From Methylobacterium sp. J-070 (lineage in GTDB: Bacteria; Pseudomonadota; Alphaproteobacteria; Rhizobiales; Beijerinckiaceae), in contig NZ_JAKSXX010000235.1 in the NCBI RefSeq assembly GCF_022829385.1, positions 248,001 through 312,000 of the forward strand: 64,000 nt of DNA, read 5' to 3'. The notes under the pieces are model-generated. The model made no database searches. It was not told the origin of the DNA and was given only the letters and a program-made list of their open reading frames with translations. The position numbers were made by a program, and so were the translations under genes. Of this stretch, positions 16,294-24,054 are shown piece after piece (position 1 is the first letter of the stretch; every line of letters starts with the position of its first letter).

Positions 16294-16414
16294 GCGCACC
16301 GGCTGCGGCGTTGACGAGCGCGTCCCGCCCTCGCAACGCGTGGAAATCGCACTACAATCGGCCGATGAGAACGTCCCGCGAGGACGTCGGGAAGCCGCAA
16401 GGGAAGGGAATGGC

Positions 16415-17398
16415 ATGAACCGCCGGGTCGAGGCAGGTCTGGGTGTGTGCGTCCTCGGCGCGTGGTTCGCCCTCTGCGGACAGGCCGCCGCCTACACCGC
16501 GTACATCACCAACGAGAAGGGCAACTCGGTCAGCGTCATCGACACCGGGACCATGGCGGTCACCGCCACCTGGAAGGTGGGACGGCGCCCCCGCGGGGTC
16601 ACGGTGTCCAAGGACGGCAAGGAGCTGTTCGTCTGCGCCAGCGACGACGACCGGATCGACGTGCTCGACACGGGGACCGGCAAGGTCGTGCGCTCGCTGC
16701 GGTCGGGGCCCGATCCGGAGCAGTTCATCCTCGATGCCTCGGGCAACCCGCTCTACGTGGCCAATGAGGACGACAGTCAGGTCACGATCATCGACATCGA
16801 GAAGAACAAGGTGCTCGCCGAGGTTCCGGTGGGCGTCGAGCCGGAGGGGATGGGGCTGTCGCCGGACGGCAAGGTCCTGGTCAACACCTCCGAGACCACC
16901 AACATGGCCCATTTCATCGACACCAAGACCTTTCAGGTGATCGACAACGTGCTGGTCGACGCCCGGCCGCGCTTTGCCGAGTTCAGCGCCGACGGCAGGT
17001 TCCTGTGGGTCTCCGCGGAGGTCGGCGGCACCGTGAGCGTGATCGACGTCGCCCAGCGCCGGGTGATCAAGAAGATCACCTTCAAGATCCCGAGCGTGAA
17101 CGACGAGGCGATCCAGCCGGTGGGCATCCGGATCACCAAGGACGGCAGCAAGGCCTTCGTGGCGCTGGGACCGGCGAACCGCGTCGCGGTGGTCGACGCC
17201 AAGACCTACGAGGTCGGGAAGTACCTGCCCGTGGGTCAGCGCGTCTGGCAGCTCGCCTTCACGCCGGACCAGAAGACGCTGTTCACCACGAACGGAACGT
17301 CTAACGACGTCTCGGTGATCGACGTGGCCGCCGAGAAGGTCGTCAAGAGCATCCCGGTCGGCCTGCTGCCGTGGGGCGTGGCGATCTCGCCGAACTGA
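16415..17398 (+). CDS. lutB: PQQ-associated YVTN beta-propeller protein LutB
   Basis: A 327-residue exported beta-propeller of the PQQ-dependent-catabolism-associated type. The signal peptide ends in GQAAA, then YTAYITNEKGNSVSVIDTG and further 40-residue repeats such as LFTTNGTSNDVSVIDVAAEK, ending GLLPWGVAISPN. The ATG at 16415 follows GGGAAGGGAATGGC, a good ribosome-binding site. It lies 121 bases after lutA. The minus-strand operon holds another propeller of the same general class (9297-10253). It probably acts in the periplasm together with LutA and the ABC transporter. Confidence 0.87.
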   Translation: MNRRVEAGLGVCVLGAWFALCGQAAAYTAYITNEKGNSVSVIDTGTMAVTATWKVGRRPRGVTVSKDGKELFVCASDDDRIDVLDTGTGKVVRSLRSGPDPEQFILDASGNPLYVANEDDSQVTIIDIEKNKVLAEVPVGVEPEGMGLSPDGKVLVNTSETTNMAHFIDTKTFQVIDNVLVDARPRFAEFSADGRFLWVSAEVGGTVSVIDVAQRRVIKKITFKIPSVNDEAIQPVGIRITKDGSKAFVALGPANRVAVVDAKTYEVGKYLPVGQRVWQLAFTPDQKTLFTTNGTSNDVSVIDVAAEKVVKSIPVGLLPWGVAISPN

Positions 17399-17450
17399 TC
17401 GGTCACGGCCCGAATCGCGGGATTCCGGCACAGGATTTGGGAAACGGCGG

Positions 17451-17882
17451 ATGCGGATGATTCGGATTGCGGCCCTGGCGTGCGCGGGGCTGGTCGCGGC
17501 CGGCCCGGCGGCGGCGCTCGACCTGACCAAGAAGCGCGAGAACCTGCCTGACCTCGTCCTCGGCGACGATCAGGGCAACGATTTCGTCGTCGAGAACAAG
17601 GACATCACCCTGGAGTCGGGCAAGGCCTACCGGCTGCGCATCGTCGCCAAGGGGCACCAAGAATACAAATTCTACGCGCCGGAGTTCTTCCGCTACATCT
17701 GGCTCAATCAGATCGTGATCGAGCACAAGGAGATCCACGGCGGGGGGCCGCCGGATCACCTCGAGTTCGACGATCCGGGCGAGATCGCCGTGGAGTTCGT
17801 GGCGATCAAGCCCGGCAGCTACACCTGGGCGGCCCGCGGCCTGGAGGCGAAGGGCATGACCGGCACGCTGACGGTGAAGTGA
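17451..17882 (+). CDS. lutC: LutC: cupredoxin-like periplasmic protein without type-1 copper ligands
   Basis: A 143-residue exported protein (signal peptide ending in GPAAA). The body looks like a cupredoxin: FVVENKDITLESGKAYRLRI early and KPGSYTWAARGLEAKGMTGT at the C-terminus. In copper proteins the last loop reads like Y-x-x-C...H...GM; here the Cys and His positions are not conserved (AARGLEAKGM), only Met. It carries many acidic residues and two His in HKEIHGGGPPDHLEF. Position in the operon matches lutC of M. extorquens. The stop overlaps lutD. Metal bound, if any, is unknown. Confidence 0.72.
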   Translation: MRMIRIAALACAGLVAAGPAAALDLTKKRENLPDLVLGDDQGNDFVVENKDITLESGKAYRLRIVAKGHQEYKFYAPEFFRYIWLNQIVIEHKEIHGGGPPDHLEFDDPGEIAVEFVAIKPGSYTWAARGLEAKGMTGTLTVK

Positions 17883-18178
17883 TGGACGTCCATTCGGCAT
17901 TCGGACGCGTCCGCCCCCTTTCCCGCAGAGCGGGGAAAGCTGCCGTCGTGGTGGTCGCGGGCCTGCTCCTGGCGACCCCGTCATGCGCCGCCGACGATGC
18001 ATCCGCCTGCGCCGAGGGCATCGCGATGATCCGCGACGCCCTCGCGCTGAACCCGCCGGACCCGTCGGTCCCCAAGCTCAGGAAGGCCCTGCGCGCGGCC
18101 GAGCGCGAGCAGAAGGAGGGCGAGTTCGACGAGTGCCTCGACGCGGTCGCCGATGCCCGGAAGGTCCTCGGCCGATGA
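17882..18178 (+). CDS. lutD: LutD: small exported two-cysteine protein
   Basis: A 98-residue exported protein with N-terminal hydrophobic segment VVVVAGLLLATPSCA, then a helical domain with cysteines in ASACAEGI and FDECLDAV. The ATG at 17882 shares one base with the lutC stop (TGATG); a GTG at 17879 is in frame. Its stop overlaps the lutE start (ATGA). The pattern REQKEGEFDEC resembles REQDKSGDAQGC in the exported protein after lutH. In M. extorquens the fourth lut gene encodes an exported protein of unknown detail; the symbol is by position. Confidence 0.65.
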   Translation: MDVHSAFGRVRPLSRRAGKAAVVVVAGLLLATPSCAADDASACAEGIAMIRDALALNPPDPSVPKLRKALRAAEREQKEGEFDECLDAVADARKVLGR

Positions 18179-18924
18179 GCGGCGGTGAGGCGCCGGCGCT
18201 CCTGGTCGAGCGTGTCGGCCATCGCTTCGGCGCCCGCGCGGCGCTCGACGATGTGTCGCTCACCGTCGGTTGCGGGCGCTTCGCCGCTTTGCTCGGGCCG
18301 AACGGCGCCGGCAAGACCACGTTGTTCTCGGTGATCACCCGGCTCTACACCAACCAGACCGGACGGGTCTCGATCTTCGGCCACGCGCTGGACCGGGAAC
18401 CGTCCCGGGCGCTCGCCCGCCTCGGCGTGGTGTTCCAGGCGCGCACCCTCGACACCGACCTGACCGTCGAGCAGAACCTCCTGTACCACGCGAGCCTCCA
18501 CGGCATCGCCCGCGGCGCCGGGAAGGCCCGCGTCGGCGTGCTGCTCGACAGGGTCGGGCTGGCGGACCGCCGCCACGACAAGGTGCGCACGCTCTCCGGC
18601 GGCCAGGCGCGCCGCATCGAGATCGCCCGGTCCCTGATCCACCGGCCGGACTTGCTGCTTCTGGACGAGCCGACGGTGGGCCTCGACCTGGAATCGCGGG
18701 CCGATATCGTGGCGATCGTGCGCGCGCTCGTGCGCGAGGAGGGACTGTCGGTGCTCTGGGCGACCCACATCTTCGAGGAGATCGCCCCGGAGGACGAGGC
18801 GGTGGTGCTGCATCGCGGCCGCATCGTCGCCCGCGGCCGGGCCGGCGACATCGGCGCCCCCGGCGAAGCCCTGGCCGACGCGTTCCGGCGCATCGTGGCC
18901 GAGCCCGGGCGGGCAGCGGCATGA
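18175..18924 (+). CDS. lutE: Lanthanide ABC transporter ATP-binding protein LutE
   Basis: A 249-residue ABC ATPase. Walker A is LLGPNGAGKTTLF, the signature motif LSGGQARRIEIARSL, Walker B LLLLDEPTVGLD, and the H-loop WATHIFEE. It belongs to the PQQ-associated ABC ATPase group, and its gene is fused by ATGA overlaps to lutD before and lutF after, implying coupled translation. It energises transport through LutF with LutA as the binding protein. Confidence 0.93.
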   Translation: MSGGEAPALLVERVGHRFGARAALDDVSLTVGCGRFAALLGPNGAGKTTLFSVITRLYTNQTGRVSIFGHALDREPSRALARLGVVFQARTLDTDLTVEQNLLYHASLHGIARGAGKARVGVLLDRVGLADRRHDKVRTLSGGQARRIEIARSLIHRPDLLLLDEPTVGLDLESRADIVAIVRALVREEGLSVLWATHIFEEIAPEDEAVVLHRGRIVARGRAGDIGAPGEALADAFRRIVAEPGRAAA

Positions 18925-19778
18925 GGCCCGGAACGATGCCGCACGTCCGCGTCGGCCGCCTCGATGCGGTCGGCTACCTGATCTGCCTCGGCGGCATCGT
19001 CCGCCGGGAGCTGCTGCGCTTCTTCAACCAGAAGGAGCGGTTCTTCTCGGCCCTGGTCCGGCCGCTCGTGTGGCTGTTCATCTTCGCGGCGGGCTTCCGC
19101 AACACGCTGGGCGTCTCCATCGAACCGCCCTACCAGACCTACGTCCTCTACGAGGTCTACGTGGTGCCGGGGCTGGCCGTGATGATCCAGCTGTTCAACG
19201 GCATGCAATCCTCGCTGTCGATGGTCTACGACCGCGAGGTCGGCTCGATGAAGGTGCTGCTGACCTCACCCTATCCGCGCTGGCTGCTGCTGCTCGCCAA
19301 GCTGATCGCCGGGGTCGTGGTGTCGGTCGTGCAGGCCTACGCGTTCCTGGCCGTGGCCTATTTCTGGGAGACCGACATCCCGCCGCTCGGCTACCTGACG
19401 GCGCTGCCCGCCTTCCTGGCGTCGGGCCTGATGCTCGGGGCGATCGGCCTGTTCCTGTCCTCGCTGGTGCGGCAACTGGAGAACTTCGCCAGCGTCATGA
19501 ACTTCGTGATCTTCCCGATGTTCTTCGCGTCCTCGGCGCTCTACCCGCTGTGGCGGATCCGAGAATCCTCCGAGACGCTGTACTGGATCTGCGAGCTGAA
19601 CCCGTTCAGCCACGCGGTGCAGCTCGTCCGCTTCGCCCTCTATGTCCAGTTCGAGCCGGTCGCCTGCGCCGTGGTGGTGGGCGTGACGCTCGCCTTCTTC
19701 GGCATGGCGGTCGTCGCCTACGATCCCGGTCGCGGCATCATGGCCCGGCGGGGCGGCCCGGCCGGCGAGACCCCCTGA
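18921..19778 (+). CDS. lutF: Lanthanide ABC transporter permease LutF
   Basis: A 285-residue ABC-2 type permease with about six membrane segments. Landmarks are RRELLRFFNQKERFFSALVR (cytoplasmic), LVWLFIFAAGFRNTLGVSIE (first TM), YDREVGSMKVLLTSPYPRWL (EAA-like coupling region), LMLGAIGLFLSSLV and FPMFFASSALYPLWRI. This matches the permease of the PQQ-alcohol-dehydrogenase-associated ABC set. It starts inside the lutE stop codon. Other ABC-2 members are exporters, so the import direction rests on the M. extorquens genetics. Confidence 0.9.
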   Translation: MRPGTMPHVRVGRLDAVGYLICLGGIVRRELLRFFNQKERFFSALVRPLVWLFIFAAGFRNTLGVSIEPPYQTYVLYEVYVVPGLAVMIQLFNGMQSSLSMVYDREVGSMKVLLTSPYPRWLLLLAKLIAGVVVSVVQAYAFLAVAYFWETDIPPLGYLTALPAFLASGLMLGAIGLFLSSLVRQLENFASVMNFVIFPMFFASSALYPLWRIRESSETLYWICELNPFSHAVQLVRFALYVQFEPVACAVVVGVTLAFFGMAVVAYDPGRGIMARRGGPAGETP

Positions 19779-19791
19779 TGGAGCCCCTCCG

Positions 19792-20430
19792 ATGAACCGT
19801 CCCGCACTCCGTATCCTCGGCCTCACCTTCGGCCTCGCGTCCCTTGCCGGGCCGGCCCTGGCGCAACTCCGACAGGATCCGGACTGGCCCTGCGTCCAGC
19901 GCAAGGTCGCGACCCTGAGCCCCGGCCAGTTCTGGACCGGGCCCGACGTCGCCGCCGCCGGCGACTGGGGCAGCGACAACGACGCCGCCGTACTGGCCCA
20001 GAAGATCGCCTCCCGCCGCACCGACCTGTCGGAGGTCGGGCCCCTCCTCGACGCGTACGCCGGCAAGCTCGGGACCGACAAGGACGCGAAGGACAAGGGC
20101 CTCACCCGCGTCTACGCGGGCGTGTTCGAGGTGATCAACGGCGAGCGCGACAAGATCGTGGGCGGCATCGCCCGCTACGCGCAAGGTCAGCGCCGGATGG
20201 CGGAGCGGATCCGCGACGAAGCCGACAAGATCAGTCAGGTCAAGGATGCACCGAGCGCTTCCGACGCGACCGAGCTGCCCAAGGACCAGTCCGATCTCGA
20301 GACGAAATTCGCCTGGGACCGGCGCATCTTCCAGGAGCGCAGCCAGTCGCTGACCTATGTCTGCGAGGTGCCGCAACTCCTGGAGCAGCGGCTCGGCGAC
20401 ATCGCGCGCCTCATCCAGGCCAGGCTCTGA
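19792..20430 (+). CDS. lutG: LutG: exported protein of unknown function
   Basis: A 212-residue exported protein (signal peptide ending in GPALAQ). It has two cysteines, in PDWPCVQRKV and TYVCEVPQLLEQR, and is otherwise helical with charged residues. It begins 13 bases after lutF and ends 249 bases before lutH. The symbol is by position in the lut order. No catalytic motif is visible. Confidence 0.7.
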   Translation: MNRPALRILGLTFGLASLAGPALAQLRQDPDWPCVQRKVATLSPGQFWTGPDVAAAGDWGSDNDAAVLAQKIASRRTDLSEVGPLLDAYAGKLGTDKDAKDKGLTRVYAGVFEVINGERDKIVGGIARYAQGQRRMAERIRDEADKISQVKDAPSASDATELPKDQSDLETKFAWDRRIFQERSQSLTYVCEVPQLLEQRLGDIARLIQARL

Positions 20431-20679
20431 CGGATCATCGGCGGCCGCTTGCCAAATCATCCCGAGCGGCTTGCCGATTACTCCCTAAGTCCCTGAAATT
20501 GCTGCCGAAACTGTGACTGTTTCACAACGTTGCGGCGGCATCGGCCGCTCGATGCGGGAAAGACAGCGAAAACCCGGTTCGCGCAGGCCCGGGCTCATTG
20601 TGCACTGTGCCGCAACTCACCAAGAGTGATCTCAAGCTCGGCAGAGGCCGGGCACGGGTTTCGCGCAATGGGGGTTGGA
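20431..20679. promoter_or_regulatory. Intergenic region upstream of lutH
   Basis: This 249-base gap is longer than the other internal spacings of the operon, so lutH may have its own promoter. The sequence GGCTTGCC/CGCTTGCC occurs twice near 20448 and 20469, and an AT-richer stretch around 20473-20530 is the most promoter-like part. GGGGG lies six bases before the chosen lutH ATG. Confidence 0.4.
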
Positions 20680-23250
20680 ATGTCACTTCGGGCGCTTCGG
20701 AGCAGCCTGATCGCGTCTGCATCGGTTCTGGCGGGATCTGTCCTCCCGGGAACCGTGCAGGCGCAGCAAGCGGTGACGCTGGATGAGATCAGCGTGGTCT
20801 CGACGACGCCGGTGGGATCGGGCGGCGGCAACTCGAGCCAGGCGCAGATCTTCAACGGACCCGGGCCGGTCCCGCCAGGCGGCTCGGTCGGCCCGAGCGC
20901 CGGCACGCGCCTACGCGGCAGCGAGCAGCCCCTGTACAAGATTCCCAGCACGGTGGAATCGGTCACGGCGAGCGATCTCACCATCGATCGCGCCAACAAC
21001 AATCTCGTCGCCACGCTGGCCCGCCGGACGCCGGGCATCAACCTCTCGGACTCGCAGGGCAACAACAACCGGGTCGACGTGACCTATCGCGGCTTCACCG
21101 CGTCGCCGGTCCAGGGGGTGCCCCAGGGGCTCGCCGTCTACCAGAACGGCGTGCGCATCAACGAGGCGTTCGGCGACGTCGTCAACTTCGACCTGATCCC
21201 GTCGCAGGCGATCCAGCGGATCGACGTCGTCACCGGCAATCCGGTCTTCGGCCTCAACGCGCTGGGCGGCGCGGTCAACATCCAGATGAAGAACGGCTTC
21301 ACCTGGCAGGGCACCGAGATCGCCGCCTGGGGCGGTTCGGACGCGCGCACCGCCGGCTACCTGCAATACGGCAAGGTGTCGGGGCCGTGGAGCGTCTATT
21401 TCACGGGCGACGGCCTCAACGACCGCGGCTGGCGCTACGAGAGCCCCAGCACGATCGGCCGGCTCTACGGCGATGTCGGCTACCGCTCGCAGGATTCGGA
21501 GTTCCACCTGATCGGGATGGCCGCCCGCAGCTTCTACGGTGCCGCCGCCGCGACCCCGGTGGACTTCACGCACCGCGACCCGCGGGCGATCTTCACCTAC
21601 CCGCAGACCACCAGCACCGACGTCGGCACCCTGCAGCTCACCGGGCGGGTCGACATCTCGCCGACCTGGGACCTCGCCGGAAACGCCTATTTCCGCCGCT
21701 TCAGCCAGACCTACGTCGACGGCAACGACGGAAACTTCGAGAATTGCAGCTCGCGGTCGAGCTTCCGCGGCTTCCTCTGCTACCAGGATGACGGGTTCAG
21801 CCCTTCGGCCGGCCAGTCGCAGAACGCCTTCCGCAACCAGTTCCTGATCCTCGGGCAGCAGAATCAGCGCATCCCGTTCCGGGCCAACGTCCCGTACGGC
21901 ACCCTCGACACCACCAAGACCGAGGCGACGGGCTTTGGCGGCTCGCTGCAGGCCTCCAACCACGACCGGGTCTTCGACCTGCCGAACACCTTCGTGGTCG
22001 GCGGCAGCATCGATACGGCGAATTACTCGTTCAAGTCGTCCAGCACCCTCGGGGCGATCAACCCGAACCTGTCGATCACCACCGATCCGAACAACCCGTT
22101 TTACGGCACCGTCCCGGGCCTCGGAACGACGCAGCTGCGGTCTGCCGGAGCGCTCGGCATCGCGCCGAGCTCGGTCAACGGCTCCAACGTCTACATGGGC
22201 CTCTACACCCTCGACACGCTGGACGTGACCGACCGTCTGTCGCTCACGGCGGGGGCACGGCTCAACTTCGCGCGGATCGAGAGCGCGGATCTGACGGGCT
22301 TCTCGCCGGACGTGACCGGTTCTCATTATTACAACAAGATCAATCCGGTGGCGGGCCTGACCTACCGGTTCTTCGACGCGCTGAACCTCTACGGCAGCTA
22401 CTCGGAGTCGAACCGCGCGCCGACCCCGCTGGAGCTGGCCTGCGCCAACCCGGACCGGCCGTGCCTCCTGCCGAACTCGCTGGTGGCGGACCCGCCGCTG
22501 AAACAGGTGACGGGGCGGACCTACGAGGTCGGCTTCCGCGGCCAGCTGCCCAACACGTATGACGGCGGCGTCATCACCTACAAGATCGGCGCCTTCCGCA
22601 CCGACCTGACCAACGACATCCTGTCGCTGGCGACCCCCGGCAACACGGCTCGCGCGTATTTCGTGAACGTGCCCTCGACGCAGCGGCAGGGCATCGAGGT
22701 CGGCAGCGAGTACACGGCCGATTACCTGCGGGTCTACGCCAACTACGCCCTGGTCGACGCGACCTTCCAGTTCAACGGCACCCTGTCGTCGCCCAACAAC
22801 CCCCTCGCCGATGACGGAGCGATCCAGGTCCGCAAGGGCAACGTCGTGCCGCTGGTGCCGACCCACCAGATCAAGGCCGGGTTCGACTATTTCATCACCC
22901 CCGACTGGCAGGTGGGCCTCTACGTCCAGGCGTTCTCGTCGTCCTACTACCGAGGCGACGAGTCGAACCTGAACCGCAAGCTGCCGCCCTATTACGTGCT
23001 GAACCTCCAGACGAAGTATCAGGTGACCAAGAACCTCGAAATCTTCGGCCTGATCAACAACCTGACCAACAACCGCTACGCCACCTTCGGGACCTTCGCG
23101 GAGCCCGGCACCGTGGCGGGCAACCTGCGGATCAGCGATCCGCGAACCACAACCCTGGCGCAGCCCCTCTCGATCTACGCGGGCATCCGCTACGCCTTCG
23201 GCGCCGATCCCGTGCCGATGTCGCCCGAGCCGATCATCCGCAAGTACTGA
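20680..23250 (+). CDS. lutH: TonB-dependent outer-membrane receptor LutH
   Basis: An 856-residue TonB-dependent receptor, the outer-membrane gate for lanthanide (probably as a chelate). After a signal peptide ending in VQAQQ, the TonB-box region is VTLDEISVVSTTP, then a Gly/Pro-rich linker, then the plug (KIPSTVESVTASDLTIDRAN, VDVTYRGFTASPVQGVPQGL, IQRIDVVTGNPVFGLNALGG). The beta-barrel follows and closes with a terminal aromatic strand, YAGIRYAFG, before a short tail. ATG 20680 is chosen (GGGGG six bases upstream); ATG 20668 is also possible. In M. extorquens the orthologue is essential for light-lanthanide growth. Confidence 0.9.
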   Translation: MSLRALRSSLIASASVLAGSVLPGTVQAQQAVTLDEISVVSTTPVGSGGGNSSQAQIFNGPGPVPPGGSVGPSAGTRLRGSEQPLYKIPSTVESVTASDLTIDRANNNLVATLARRTPGINLSDSQGNNNRVDVTYRGFTASPVQGVPQGLAVYQNGVRINEAFGDVVNFDLIPSQAIQRIDVVTGNPVFGLNALGGAVNIQMKNGFTWQGTEIAAWGGSDARTAGYLQYGKVSGPWSVYFTGDGLNDRGWRYESPSTIGRLYGDVGYRSQDSEFHLIGMAARSFYGAAAATPVDFTHRDPRAIFTYPQTTSTDVGTLQLTGRVDISPTWDLAGNAYFRRFSQTYVDGNDGNFENCSSRSSFRGFLCYQDDGFSPSAGQSQNAFRNQFLILGQQNQRIPFRANVPYGTLDTTKTEATGFGGSLQASNHDRVFDLPNTFVVGGSIDTANYSFKSSSTLGAINPNLSITTDPNNPFYGTVPGLGTTQLRSAGALGIAPSSVNGSNVYMGLYTLDTLDVTDRLSLTAGARLNFARIESADLTGFSPDVTGSHYYNKINPVAGLTYRFFDALNLYGSYSESNRAPTPLELACANPDRPCLLPNSLVADPPLKQVTGRTYEVGFRGQLPNTYDGGVITYKIGAFRTDLTNDILSLATPGNTARAYFVNVPSTQRQGIEVGSEYTADYLRVYANYALVDATFQFNGTLSSPNNPLADDGAIQVRKGNVVPLVPTHQIKAGFDYFITPDWQVGLYVQAFSSSYYRGDESNLNRKLPPYYVLNLQTKYQVTKNLEIFGLINNLTNNRYATFGTFAEPGTVAGNLRISDPRTTTLAQPLSIYAGIRYAFGADPVPMSPEPIIRKY

Positions 23251-23267
23251 CCTCGGCCGCATCGATC

Positions 23268-23311
23268 GACGGGCGCCTCCCCCGGCCACCAGGCCGCGCG
23301 GGGCGCCCGTC
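23268..23311 (+). terminator. Strong inverted repeat after lutH
   Basis: A perfect 10-base inverted repeat (GACGGGCGCC at 23268-23277 and its complement at 23302-23311) encloses a second, smaller stem (GGCC-ACCA-GGCC). It begins 17 bases after the lutH stop. It has no T-tract, so it may end transcription with Rho's help or stabilise the mRNA end. Confidence 0.55.
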
Positions 23312-23447
23312 GCGTGTCCGGAGCGCCGCAGTGCGGCCTCCTGTCTCGGGAACGGGCCCGGGTGCCCGGCGTCTGCACGGTAGCCGCCGCGATCCGGGCC
23401 ACCCGGACGGCGCCGCCTCGAACGCCATGATGTGGAGACCCGCCCCG

Positions 23448-23801
23448 ATGATGATCCGACTCGCCGTCGCAGCCCTGGCGCTCGCCGCAGCCACGCCGGC
23501 CCTGGCGACACCCTGCTCCGACGAGGTCGATACGTTGCAGCGGCGCCTCGACAGCGCCGGCGCCGCATCGGTCACCGGCTCGACGCCCCCCGGCGGCCCG
23601 ACCTCGTCGAACTCGCCCAAGGCCCTGGACAAGCCTCCGGCGCTGACCAAGTCGGATGCCGACGTGAAGCCGACCGCGGCCGGTGTGAACGAGGCCAAGA
23701 AGCTGGTGGCCCAGGCACGCGAGCAGGACAAGTCCGGCGACGCCCAGGGTTGCCGCGACACCATCATGAAGGCCAAGGAGAAAGCGGGCGCGCTGCCGTA
23801 G
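23448..23801 (+). CDS. Small exported protein downstream of lutH
   Basis: A 117-residue exported protein with signal peptide (LALAAATPALA). After TPCSDEV it has a Ser/Pro-rich linker and a C-terminal helix containing AREQDKSGDAQGCRDTI. The start at 23448 has GGAGA about ten bases upstream; further ATGs at 23427 and 23430 are less likely. It resembles LutD in the two-cysteine, helix-turn pattern. In M. extorquens the gene after lutH is lanM followed by an exported protein; here the latter follows lutH directly. Confidence 0.68.
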   Translation: MMIRLAVAALALAAATPALATPCSDEVDTLQRRLDSAGAASVTGSTPPGGPTSSNSPKALDKPPALTKSDADVKPTAAGVNEAKKLVAQAREQDKSGDAQGCRDTIMKAKEKAGALP

Positions 23802-24054
23802 GGAGGGCCAGTCGCCGCCCGGCGCGGGCTGACGGTTGCACGCCGCTCCTCCCCGGAGGCGTGGCGCCGGTCCGGGACGCGTGACCGGCGCAGCGTCCGC
23901 GGGAGCGGGAGGGCACCACGGTCTGCCGTTGCGCCTCGGCCGCGTGCGGTCCCGCCCCTGCGCCGGCGCACGTTCCTCCGGGTCGCCGCCGTATCGGCTC
24001 CCCGGCGTAGCCCTCGAGCCCTGTCCCGTCGGTCGTTGGGGGACCGGCAGACCG

